Under the pieces are notes generated by a model. It made no database searches. It saw only the letters and a program-made list of their open reading frames with translations, and was not told the origin of the DNA. Source: Nothophaeocryptopus gaeumannii (taxonomy: Eukaryota > Ascomycota > Dothideomycetes > Mycosphaerellales > Mycosphaerellaceae). Taken from it: DNA of 64,000 bases. The position numbers and the translations under genes were made by a program. The number at the start of each line of letters is the position of its first letter. The first letter of the stretch is position 1. Below, one piece after another: positions 55,171 through 64,000 of this stretch. The stretch spans positions 2,046,001 through 2,110,000 of the forward strand of contig JASISA010000022.1 of the NCBI GenBank assembly GCA_031771865.1, written 5' to 3'.

Positions 55171-57342
55171 TCAAACCTTCACTCCCCACACCCCTCTGCC
55201 TGCGCAAACACCGAGCCAGTCACCTCCTTGTTGTGTCAATTGACTCTGTGGCGCCCAAGAGACATTCGCAACCTCGTACTCGCATCTCCAGCTTGCGAAT
55301 GGACCTTTCCCTTGCGCCTCAGCAGGTACCCCGGCGCTGCCGTTCATCGACGTAACGGATGCCTGGTTTTGCGAGTTCAGTAGATCCCAGATCAAGACCG
55401 TGCTGTCATCTGCGCCAGAAGCCAACATGCCTCTTCTGCTCGGATTCCATTCAATGCTGTTGAGGTTACCTTGGTGGCCATTCAGTTCGAGCAGTGCGGT
55501 TCCTGGTTGCCGCACGTCCAAGATGCGGATGATGTTGCTGTCGGAAGCGAAGGTCGCAAGAAGATGAGAGTCGTGAGGTGACGCGGCGAGTCTTAGTAGC
55601 GGAGGAGCAGCAGCCATTTGCCCCTTCGAGGGAGATGAGGCTGTGGGAGAGGAAGCTGGATCGGAATTAGCCAGACTCAGAGATGTTGCATTGGAAGAGA
55701 GCTCACATTTATCGCTCTTCTCGGCGGGCTCATATATGATTGTAGAATGCTCCAAACTTCGCAGGTCAAACATACGGACACTGCCGTCAGCTCCGCAAGA
55801 AACGAAGACGTCGACAGATCCGGCGCAAAAGCGAACATCGAAGACTTCTTTATCGTGCGCAATTAGTTGCGTCTTCGCAGTGAGTGTCGGAATATCCCAT
55901 ATTGTGCATGTTGTATCAATTGAAGATGTGATGATGAGCTTTGGTGAGAGCGTGTTCCAGTCCAAAGAAGTCAAAGGCGCGGTGTGCTCCGGCGTCTTGC
56001 TGTTTGACAAGAGCGCCAGCGGTTGCAGCTTTTGTGGAGCAGGATCTCGGACGTTCGCAGAAGCGCTGCGGTTGATATGCCCGGAGTGCGGCGTGGAGGG
56101 CGCAGGCAGGCTCCATAATCGTAAATGGTCTCCACTTGTTGCCAGAAGATCCGTGCTGGCCTTCTGGGAGCTTGGTGGCTCCCATAGGATCCGCGTCACT
56201 GGGTAGGCGCAGGTAGCCTCTGCGACTTTGCTGTAGTCAACGCCGTACGCCGCTTGCCCGGTCGACGAGACCTCCTGCGGCGATATATGTGTGTCCAATA
56301 TCTGAATAAAATTGTGCGGATCTTCTAGATAGCTTCCCACAGCTATCTTTCCTGCGCTGTTCCCTCCCATCACGGGCCATTTGCACCAGTCAAAGGCATA
56401 TGTCGGGAAAGGTGCAAGGTAGTTTGAGTTGGTGGGTTGATCAGAGTAGCTGAAGAACGCGGTACCTTGCGGTCCTTCATTCGCATCGGATATCGCTCGT
56501 GACCGAATGTCACCGAGATTCAGCGGGCTGTGAGACGGACCGGCAGAGGGAGTGTGTGCATTTGACAGGTTGAACGCTTTCGGATTTGAAGTTGTCGGTG
56601 TCTGTGTAGGCGTTTGGTTGAAAGGTATATATTTCTGAGCGCCTTCCATGCCACTGGGACTGCTTCGTGAATGGCTGTGTAATGTGTTTGTTCGCGAGGG
56701 AGGCTGTGTCTGGGAGTACTGAGACGCATTGTTCTGCAGCGGTTGGGTCTGCATGGTCGGGATCGTCGTCGGCGCGGTATATGCGGACGACGCTGGAGGT
56801 CGCGAGCCTCCTGCGGGTTGCAGGGCGCCAGGTAGTGCACTGGCAGAGGAAGCGTTAGAGGGTACGACGCCAGCGACTTGCGATCCTGGCGTCGCTTGCT
56901 GGAAATTGAAGGGCGGCGCGGCCGAGACCGAGTATGGCGATTCTTTGTATGTTTGCTGAGGGGTGTACTGCTGCAGCGGTGGGAGAGCGAGCGGGTTTGC
57001 TCTCAAGTCGTCGGAAGCGTGTTGGGTGTGTGTTCTGCGCTGCGGTGTGCTGTACTGGTGGGCTTCGTCCGGCACGGTAGATACTGGCGCGGACAAGGGA
57101 GCTACCTGGTCGAATCCTCCTACTCGTCCGCTTTGTGCCATAGCATTCTGTGCATACGATAAAGCATTCGACTCGTTCTGCTGCGCAAAGGTGTCTGTTC
57201 CAGCACTGGTTGTCCCACCAGATGCCATGCGCTGCAGGTTTGGCGCCGCTATGCCTCCGCCTAAGGTCCCAGCTTTCATTACGCCTCCCGCTATTCCATG
57301 GCTCTGCTGGTAATGGTGGTGGTTGGAGTGTCCAAAGGGCAT
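55171..57342 (-). CDS. WD40 protein of the DCAF7/WDR68 (An11, TTG1) family
   Basis: Intronless 723-residue frame starting MPFGHSNHHH. The first 300 residues are Gln/Ser/Thr/Pro-rich and disordered. The WD region starts with YAFDWCKWP and GKIAVGSYLEDPHNFIQILD, then AYPVTRILWEP, LLATSGDHLRLW, IITSSIDTTCTIWDI, HDKEVFDVRF, SCGADGSVRMFDLRSLEHS, and GHQGNLNSIEWNPSRRGMLA with ADDSTVLIWDL. These are the marks of DCAF7/An11 adaptors, which scaffold DYRK-type kinases and other complexes. The long N-terminal extension is not in animal DCAF7 (342 residues) but is common in filamentous fungi. Confidence 0.9.
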   Translation of the reverse strand: MPFGHSNHHHYQQSHGIAGGVMKAGTLGGGIAAPNLQRMASGGTTSAGTDTFAQQNESNALSYAQNAMAQSGRVGGFDQVAPLSAPVSTVPDEAHQYSTPQRRTHTQHASDDLRANPLALPPLQQYTPQQTYKESPYSVSAAPPFNFQQATPGSQVAGVVPSNASSASALPGALQPAGGSRPPASSAYTAPTTIPTMQTQPLQNNASQYSQTQPPSRTNTLHSHSRSSPSGMEGAQKYIPFNQTPTQTPTTSNPKAFNLSNAHTPSAGPSHSPLNLGDIRSRAISDANEGPQGTAFFSYSDQPTNSNYLAPFPTYAFDWCKWPVMGGNSAGKIAVGSYLEDPHNFIQILDTHISPQEVSSTGQAAYGVDYSKVAEATCAYPVTRILWEPPSSQKASTDLLATSGDHLRLWSLPAPSTPHSGHINRSASANVRDPAPQKLQPLALLSNSKTPEHTAPLTSLDWNTLSPKLIITSSIDTTCTIWDIPTLTAKTQLIAHDKEVFDVRFCAGSVDVFVSCGADGSVRMFDLRSLEHSTIIYEPAEKSDKCELSSNATSLSLANSDPASSPTASSPSKGQMAAAPPLLRLAASPHDSHLLATFASDSNIIRILDVRQPGTALLELNGHQGNLNSIEWNPSRRGMLASGADDSTVLIWDLLNSQNQASVTSMNGSAGVPAEAQGKGPFASWRCEYEVANVSWAPQSQLTQQGGDWLGVCAGRGVWGVKV

Positions 57343-57824
57343 CGTATTTTGGGGAGTAAGCGAGGTCCAGCGGGTGTTGGGGGCAGTATATTGCAGAAGC
57401 CTACCTATATAATTCTCTCTGTCGCAGGCGATGTGTTCGCGAATATCTCAAACCAAATTAAACGGACCAACATGAAGCGGCTGTGTCTATTGGAGAGAGC
57501 TCGCGGACCCACATCCAAGATCCAAGCTCCAAGATCCAAGCTCCAAGATCCAAGACCTGAGGCTCTGCTCCGTACTCTACACATCCCTCGGCTTGTGCAC
57601 TCGAACCTCATATGCTACCTGCAAACACCCTTCCTGATGCATCACTGCCATTTGCATCGCATTTGTGACCTGCCAATGACCTTGACGTAGGCATACAACA
57701 CCGGCCCAGCGGCCCTCATACGTCAGAAGCGAAGCTTGACTTCAAGCATGCTGGCGGCGGCCTCAAAAAATCCTGGTGAAGACAGAAACATTGAAATCAG
57801 CAAACACTCCTTCTCAACATCGAT
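57343..57824. other. Divergent promoter region with heptamer repeat
   Basis: No gene supported; contains six 7-bp TCCAAGM copies at 57514-57555. Confidence 0.6.
57514..57555 (+). repeat. Heptanucleotide repeat TCCAAG(A/C) x6
   Basis: Six tandem 7-bp units in the order A, C, A, C, A, A at the last base, located about 170 bp upstream of the DCAF7-like ATG and 270 bp upstream of the PPAT ATG. Confidence 0.95.
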
Positions 57825-59060
57825 ATGAACGTGGGTGAGCCACCTCGTTTCCTACTTCTCCTTCCTCCTCTTCCGTCACCCGTGGACTCAGCGGCACTCA
57901 AGGCGACATATGGCGATACCATCAGCCAGGTCTTGAAGGAAGTCGCGAGCCATTCATCCGATCATCCCAAGGCCGCAGTACTCGAGATCGCGCTTGCATG
58001 CGCCCATCTTGCCGGAAAGCGCAGTGTGCCACGCTCGAGCCTGTACCATGAGACGCAGTCACTGGTTGCCGGGGTCTACAAACTCATCACCGTCATTGCC
58101 GCTCAGGATGCAATCGATGTTGAGGACGACGATGGAGTGGATGTCCGTGTCATTACGGTAGCATGGTCGCCGAACGCCGAGCCTGGGTCACCTTCGTCGA
58201 GTCCATACGGGCCTGTCATCGGGCTAGAGACTCTCGCCCATTGCGGTCGGCAATGGCAGTTCGCTTTCGGAGTTGAATCTGAAGTAGGAGAGCACATGGT
58301 CAGAGCCTTCGCGACAGCAAAAGGGCGCTCCGTGGAAGTCGATCGCGTCCAAAGTGGGCCTGTCATGAACACCAGCTCTTCCCTAGCCAGCAAGGACTCC
58401 GCCACCTATACAGCTTCTAAACACCCTATACACCAAAAGCATTACGACGTAGCTGTGGGCGGGACATGGGATCATTTGCACATTGGACATAAGCTCCTCA
58501 TCACGATGACTGTCTTTGCGGTAGATGAGTGGGACCGCGAGACGTCTGACGAGCGAAGCGCGACGATCGGCATCACCGGTGATAAGCTCCTGGTGAACAA
58601 GAAACATGCCAGCCTATTGGAGAGCTGGCCTGACCGACAGAAGGCGGTCACCATATTCTTCAATGCCATCATCGACTTCTCGACGCCAGCAACTCCTGGG
58701 CAGCGACAGGCAAGCATACGGGACGATCCAGAACCGAACGGCAAATCGATAGACATCAAATATCCAAACGGTCTGGTGATCAAGTGCACAGAGATCCAGG
58801 ATGGGTATGGGCCGACAATAACGGAAGAGAAAATTTCGGCACTGGTGATATCTGCCGAGACGAGAGCAGGTGGCAAGGCCGTGAATGACAAGAGAAAGGA
58901 GCTCGGCTGGAAGGAATTGGACGTCTTTGAGGTCGACGTGCTGGACGCCCAGGAGGAGGAAGGGCAAGCTAGCGGTGTCAAGGAAGGGTTTGACAGCAAG
59001 ATTAGCAGCACTGCAATTCGGGAGAAGCTCGCCAACAAGAAGGCGGGAGGGAAGATGTAG
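57825..59060 (+). CDS. CAB4: Phosphopantetheine adenylyltransferase (Cab4-type)
   Basis: Intronless 411-residue frame. The C-terminal half is a nucleotidyltransferase: VAVGGTWDHLHIGHKLL with the HIGH motif at residues 219-222, ITGDKLLVNKKHASLLE, and ISSTAIREKLANKK near the end, the ISSTxxR catalytic loop. This enzyme transfers AMP from ATP to 4'-phosphopantetheine, giving dephospho-CoA, the fourth step of CoA synthesis. As in yeast Cab4 the kinase domain of the animal fusion is absent. The N-terminal 200 residues are a fungal-specific region beginning with a hydrophobic FLLLLPPLP stretch. Confidence 0.93.
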   Translation: MNVGEPPRFLLLLPPLPSPVDSAALKATYGDTISQVLKEVASHSSDHPKAAVLEIALACAHLAGKRSVPRSSLYHETQSLVAGVYKLITVIAAQDAIDVEDDDGVDVRVITVAWSPNAEPGSPSSSPYGPVIGLETLAHCGRQWQFAFGVESEVGEHMVRAFATAKGRSVEVDRVQSGPVMNTSSSLASKDSATYTASKHPIHQKHYDVAVGGTWDHLHIGHKLLITMTVFAVDEWDRETSDERSATIGITGDKLLVNKKHASLLESWPDRQKAVTIFFNAIIDFSTPATPGQRQASIRDDPEPNGKSIDIKYPNGLVIKCTEIQDGYGPTITEEKISALVISAETRAGGKAVNDKRKELGWKELDVFEVDVLDAQEEEGQASGVKEGFDSKISSTAIREKLANKKAGGKM

Positions 59061-60464
59061 GTTATTTCGCGCAGAGCATCAAACCGGAAGTCGCATCCAC
59101 CTGTGCCTTTCCACCACCTGCCGTGGACGTATGCAGCTACGCGAAGAGCGGTGTCATGCACAGCGCATGTCATTCTAGTTAGTGTGGGTGTTCGTCGTAG
59201 GCGCAGAGGTTATCTGCCTTTACGAATTAAACCTTCCCAGATCGACATGGCCGACATATCGGGGATTGCTAATTGCATCCTGAGCGAATGTCAAGAGTCC
59301 ACGTCACGAAAGTAACGCGGCTGCGGTTCTTGACATGCTGCAGAGACATACAGCATCCGAACTCTGTCGTCTGTGTGGTTGTGTCATAGGCATCCGGAAA
59401 GAAGCACGTGCAGAGCCGCTTCCACTTTCTCGGGTTACACAAAGCACTGACATCGTCACATCGGTACCAACCTTCCTCCTTTCCTCTTGACATCGTGCCT
59501 CTTCCACTTCTCTCCTGCAACTGTGTTTCACGTACCAGTACCGCTTTTCCAACACGATCTCGCCATTGCTACTCGTCGCATTTCGTTTACCGAGCTGTCC
59601 ACTTCTACTTCCGATGACACGCTGGACTGCCCACCCGATGAGAGGCGTTCGATTCCACGGCAACGTTGCTGCAGACTCTCCACGTCTACCAGCCTCACCT
59701 GCGTCCAACCCACCGAGAGCGCCAGCATCTGCCGGCCCCGCGGCGATGGAATGCTCTGCGGCATCTCTGCTCTGAGCATGGCCCATTCGGGATCTCCCTC
59801 CGGCGATTCCTGGCCAACAGGCCGTCATCAACAGTGTTTGATCTGGATGCTCTGCCCATATATTGCAGCTCTTCTTGTATTGGATACTGCTGTGCTAGAC
59901 GTCTGCGCTAGACGCGCTTTTCGGCCAAATGCCCCGCGAAGGTTTTCGCAAGCTACTATCGGCTCCACCGCCGATTCGCTTGGGTTTAGAAGCGCTGCCA
60001 GCGGATCAACCAGCCCTGCCTGCAACGAGCTCGTTCTGCTCACCCTTATATCCATGGCCGCATCCATGGCTAGGTGAGGCAAGGTGCGGCCCGCTCACAT
60101 ACTCCCTAGGTCACCTGATGCTTGGTGAGCTGCGGCTACACCAAACAGCCCTCCCTCATTGGTGAGGGTGTGCGACTGACACTCTGCTACCGCGGTGCCA
60201 TGGTCTGCTTCATCTTTGCGGCCATGACGCCGCCCCTACATCTACCGCTCGCGTCATCATGCGATTTGTTTTGGTTGGTTTCTTCCGTCTTGCCTGACAG
60301 ACCGCGCAACTCCAATCTACTTCAAGCATCTAACACACGACAGCGATTTGCTACAGGTCTCACGGCGTACAGGTCTGGTCATACTGACTCGACAGTGATA
60401 TGCTCCTTCCACACTCTCGCACACCTCGAGGAACTTTGCGGACCTCTCACTACCTTCGGGAAAG
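59061..60464. other. 1.4-kb intergenic region
   Basis: No gene supported; overlapping frames up to 196 codons have no motif. Probably 3' spacer and the F-box gene promoter. Confidence 0.5.
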
Positions 60465-62100
60465 ATGACGACTGGCATAGGGCGGCTGCCGACTGAGCTG
60501 ATCGAGAAGATCCTGACCTTCATCGAGCCTGGACACTCGGAACGAGAAATCGATATCGCTCAGCGCCGACACTTGAGTGTAGAGAGCTTTGAGCCCCCTC
60601 CAGTCCCATCTCGAGGTTCAGTCGCCGATGTGGGGAGGTTCAGGCGAGCCTGCAGAAAGTTTGCAGCTGTCGGGGAGCCGCTGCTCTTTACGCGCGTTGC
60701 GATACGCTTCTCAGAGCACGGTCTACAGAGACTAGAGCAACTGGCGACTTGGAAGCATCTGGCTCGGCAGGTGAAGAGATTCACCTATCTCGTGCCCTAC
60801 TTCTACGATGATGGTCTGTGGACTCTTGGCGATCCGGAAAGTCGCGAGCTGACGATGGGTAGATGCGCACGACATAGACAGCCTAGCGGACGACCTACGA
60901 CGATGCGGTCTGCGAGAGTCCGATCTGCAGAATTTTCGGAGGAAGGAATTGGAACAGCGATCAATCTGCACAAGCCAGATCGACGTTCGAATTCTCAAGC
61001 AGGCGATATCGAGCTTCACGCGCCTGGAGCTCGTGCAACTACTGCGGGTGTCAGATGAAGGAGATGGCATGCTCTTGACCTATTTAAGAAGGCACGAAGA
61101 TGCTCGGCGCGTGGTGGATCTTGACTGGAGCAAAGCCTGCTCACATGCATCGAGGACTATCATCACAGCTCTCCTGAGATCCAGCGATGTACCGTGGTCC
61201 CGCTTCAGTCTTCCGATGCTGAGCCCTGACAGTGCTCGCTTTCTGCGGCTGAAGGGAGGGCCGAACTCGGTGTCGACGCTGGCAGAAAAACTGGAGGTAC
61301 TTACCCTACACTTCGACGACAATGACAATCTCGATGCGAAGATTCAAGAGCTCTCTGCCGTCTTCAAGGATGTCTTCACGCGGGCCAAGAACATGAAAGC
61401 ATTGCACGTTGGCTTTCCGTCACATCGACCGCTTACGCTGCCTCTGGAGACGATCTTCCACGAGGTCAAGTGGGAAAGGCTGGTTGCCTTTGGTGTTCAA
61501 GGATGGGAATTGGACCAGGACGAGATCATCAGCATCGCGAGAAGACATCCGCAGCTAAAGGGCTTGCGGCTTAGAGATGTGCACTTAAAAGACGAGAGCT
61601 GGTGGAAGGATGTCTTGCACTTCTTGAGATCAGAGATGCACTCTCTTCAATGGGTCAGCTTACGGAGGATCGGGTACACGAAGTTCTACCACTCTCAGCA
61701 GTTCCAGGAGGTGGGCACAGAGTTACCAGACTTTCCGTTGGCAGAATTGGAGAGCAGCGAGGACAGTGAAGACGAGGATAATCTGGACGACGACGAGCCA
61801 TTGCCCGGCCCAAGCAATACTGTGGACAGCGACAGCTCCAACTTCAGCGAGTCCGAAGACGAGAATAGCGAGGACGAGTCGGACGATGAACACGGACCCG
61901 AATCACACGAAGTCGACTTCCCGAATCTCAACTCGCCCGATACCCCGGCATCAGCCCCCTGGTGCACCTGCAAAGGAGGCGGAGGCCGGTTGGAATCAGC
62001 AGATGAGCTGGACGATGATGGAGTACGAGTGGATAATAACAAGCGGAAATACTGGGAGAGATGGGTACTCCGCAGATGCCCAGAACATGGGGAGCGATGA
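60465..62100 (+). CDS. F-box-like fungal protein
   Basis: Exons are 60465-60813 and 60863-62100; the 49-nt intron starts GTCTGT, has a GCTGAC branch and ends GTAG. The join gives VPYFYDDDAHDIDSLADDLR, continuous with the downstream frame, and 528 residues. The N-terminus (IGRLPTELIEKILTFIEP, residues 5-22) is an F-box-like helix, as in substrate adaptors of SCF ubiquitin ligases. Residues about 190-400 have Leu-rich helices (LKGLRLRDVHLKDESW). An acidic Ser/Asp/Glu-rich tract lies at about 410-465. Substrate unknown. Confidence 0.78.
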
Positions 62101-62560
62101 TGATGATGAAAGAACCGTGGGCCCTCCTTCTTCGTGCGCAAAGGCGTCTATGACACCCTACGACTTCCATCCAGTGCTGCAACAGGTGAGAGGCAACCCG
62201 TGCAGCTAGACCTCACGGGCAATTGTGTTTGAACCCTGGGAGAAGAAATCCGCCGGAACTGGCTCCGGACCCCAGAAGCCGACGCGCGCCCATTGCAGTC
62301 CACGGAACGAGAAGCGCAATCGGCACCGGTTTCATATGGCTTCAAAGTGCTGTCATTTTTCAACTGTTTTGAAAAGCTTTCTACGCTAGAAGGAGTATGC
62401 TATGATGCATCGCCGTACGCGGGACAATATACAATCGTCCCCACTCCGCTGATGGATGCAGCAAGCGCTACTCTCTAAAAGTAACCTCAATGCAACGCAA
62501 TTATCTTCAAGATCGCTCGCTCTCACCGACCTACTGACCCAAAGAGCTCTCTCGAGAAAC
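62101..62560. other. Intergenic region between convergent genes
   Basis: No gene supported in this 460-bp spacer. Confidence 0.6.
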
Positions 62561-64000
62561 TCAGACATCCAGCGGCGCTCCTCCCTCAGTGAGCAGCCCA
62601 CCGTGATATCCCGCACCGCTAGTTCCACCCGCCTGCTTGCCCGCCGCACCACCGCCCGTGACTTTCGAGAAGTCACTCTCGCGCGGCACCTTTGCTTCAC
62701 CACCATCCTCCCCTTCCACCGCGTCCCACCCCTCCGCGTCCAACCTCGCCATCTCCCTCATATCCTCCATCTTCTCCTCCAGTTTCTTCTCCAGCCTCTC
62801 GTCAGCCTTTTTCTCCGCCTCATCCCCGCGCTCGCTCGCCGATGTCACCAGAATCGCCAACATGGCCTGTAAGGTGTATACTGCATCGTTGCCTGCGTTG
62901 TGAAGAAACCAGCCGGTTATGTCGAAGTGGGTGAGGATGTTGCCTAGAGAGGTGGTCTGGGGAGAGTGGGAGTATGTGCGGTAAAGGTTGGCGGTGTCAA
63001 TCGAGTCGAGGATGTTGCGCCGGTTGAGAACGTTGAAGCCGACCTTGCGGCAAAACTCGATGTCGGCGCCTAGGTCGTGGCCGACGATGATGATGTTGCG
63101 TTCCTCAGGCTGTTTGGGTGGGGTAGAGGTGTTTGGACGCTGAGTTCCGAGAGGTGGGAAATCGTCTTCGATGAGAATGTTAGTGGGTGGTGGGTCTGGG
63201 CCAGAGAAGGGCTCTTTGAAACAGGTCGAGAGGACATGGCCGATGCTATTCTTTCCGATAAATTCGCTCTGTCCGAACTCGAATTTATCGGCGCAGTCTG
63301 GGACCCACACGCCGTTGCGGCAGTCCTTGTGCTCGAGGATGCGGAAGTGCCGAGCACGGATGTGCTGGAACCAGTCTTCTGCCTTGTCGCCTGGTGGCAG
63401 GTTCTTGAGGTCGCGAGTGTCTAAAGTGGCGACGCCGACCTCAGTGACGGGGCGATGACCATGTTCCCAGGCTTCGCAGTCGATGGAGATGAAGACCGGC
63501 TCGCCGTCTAATGGGTGGGGGACGGGCTTGCTGGGGTCGATGCAGGGTGCTTGGATGGAGAGCGAGTTGATGTCCGGCATAAGGGACTCCTCCTTCTTTG
63601 GGCGCAGGCCGAGGTAGCGCTGGCCACGGAGCGACTGGCGGACCATGTTCTGGCGCTGAACGATGATCTGCTCATGCTTAACTGCCTTTTGGGCTTTGGT
63701 CTTGTTCTTGGCTGCTTCAGCAGCGAGGTCCATCTTCTGCCGGAAGGCCTCGAAGCTGCGGTCGCCTTCTGGAGCCACTGGAAGCTTGGTCTTGGTCATT
63801 GTCTCGAAGAAGAGTTGAGATTTCCAGGACTCGAACTGTGGACGAGATTGTAGACGACCGACGTACTTCGGCCGCAAATGCTCTGGAACGTCGTCGAAGT
63901 TGATGACAAGGCCGCGCTCGATGCTGTAGTCGTCTATGACGATGTTGGCATCCGGAAATGTCTCGTTGATGTCGTCGATGAGTGATTGAAGTTGGTACAG
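62561..64000 (-). CDS. Gfd2-like DEDDh 3'-5' exonuclease, C-terminal part
   Basis: The minus-strand frame is open to the window end, so the 5' part is missing; 479 codons with the stop at 62561-62563. Upstream of the TTG at 63877 the frame continues with VIDDYSIERGLVINFDDVPE. The exonuclease core has VFISIDCEAWE (motif I, DxE), IIIVGHDLGADIEFCR (motif II) and HNAGNDAVYT (motif III, His-x4-Asp), so it is a DEDDh RNase-H-fold nuclease. This resembles fungal Gfd2/YDR514C, linked to mRNA export and stress survival, and is distantly related to the Neurospora QIP nuclease. A Lys/Glu-rich helix and a Gly-rich tail follow the core. Confidence 0.82.
   Translation of the reverse strand: MYQLQSLIDDINETFPDANIVIDDYSIERGLVINFDDVPEHLRPKYVGRLQSRPQFESWKSQLFFETMTKTKLPVAPEGDRSFEAFRQKMDLAAEAAKNKTKAQKAVKHEQIIVQRQNMVRQSLRGQRYLGLRPKKEESLMPDINSLSIQAPCIDPSKPVPHPLDGEPVFISIDCEAWEHGHRPVTEVGVATLDTRDLKNLPPGDKAEDWFQHIRARHFRILEHKDCRNGVWVPDCADKFEFGQSEFIGKNSIGHVLSTCFKEPFSGPDPPPTNILIEDDFPPLGTQRPNTSTPPKQPEERNIIIVGHDLGADIEFCRKVGFNVLNRRNILDSIDTANLYRTYSHSPQTTSLGNILTHFDITGWFLHNAGNDAVYTLQAMLAILVTSASERGDEAEKKADERLEKKLEEKMEDMREMARLDAEGWDAVEGEDGGEAKVPRESDFSKVTGGGAAGKQAGGTSGAGYHGGLLTEGGAPLDV

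Noticed and set aside
1..64000. tRNA, 5S rRNA, CRISPR or intact transposon
   Set aside because: No T-arm-like GGTTCRANTCC with matching acceptor stem, no 5S consensus, no spaced direct repeats and no transposase or integrase domain was seen; a covariance-model scan would be decisive.

Overview
The window is nuclear DNA of a filamentous ascomycete, most likely a dothideomycete; class is inferred from protein character and genome style, not proven. The evidence is short spliceosomal introns (mostly 49-103 nt, GT..AG, with CTGAC/CTAAC-type branch sequences), genes spaced by about 0.3-4 kb on both strands, long Ser/Pro/Gln-rich tails on regulatory proteins, and fungal-only families such as Nnf1, Gpc1, an Atg28-like protein and a Dur3-like permease. 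No tRNA, rRNA, CRISPR array, intact transposon or secondary-metabolite core gene was found.

Layout. 1-16.4 kb is metabolic: the 3' end of a Yta7/ATAD2-like gene, a Dur3-type urea permease, a flavin monooxygenase broken by a frameshift, a peroxisomal enoyl-CoA hydratase/isomerase, a 4.2-kb gene desert, a cytochrome P450 with an in-frame stop and a large Ser-rich insert, and a D-galacturonate-reductase-like oxidoreductase. 17-29 kb holds a disordered Ser/Ala/Lys-rich protein (with a probable extra C-terminal exon), an acyl-CoA thioesterase, the arginyltransferase Ate1, a Nudix hydrolase and a large conserved protein of unknown function. 29-46 kb has a second desert, a GMC-oxidoreductase relic, kinetochore Nnf1, glycerophosphocholine acyltransferase Gpc1, cohesin Smc1, a third desert and a single-pass Cys-rich membrane protein. 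46-64 kb is denser: WDR6/Trm734-like, Atg28-like, an unresolved C2H2-tail gene, an alpha/beta hydrolase, a DCAF7-like WD protein, phosphopantetheine adenylyltransferase, an F-box protein and the 3' part of a Gfd2-like DEDDh exonuclease gene.

I resolved splice structures by joining reading frames at canonical sites so that family motifs become continuous (Dur3, FMO, enoyl-CoA hydratase, P450, thioesterase, six-exon Ate1, Nudix, Gpc1, Smc1, membrane protein, hydrolase, F-box). Several genes could cooperate loosely: the hydratase/isomerase and the thioesterase both end in PTS1-like tripeptides (AKI, GKL) and both have a CCTCGG box upstream. Smc1 has two ACGCGT (MCB) boxes and a forkhead site in its promoter; the urea permease has GATA sites.

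The most notable pattern is that long housekeeping ORFs (Smc1, Trm734-like, DCAF7-like) are intact while accessory genes (FMO, P450, GMC and perhaps the C2H2-tail gene) carry disruptions. I see no clear new multi-gene system. The best candidates for new biology are the P450 insert, the hidden C-terminal exon at 16.8-17.0 kb, and the Gpc1 intron that contains a decoy 8-nt microexon.
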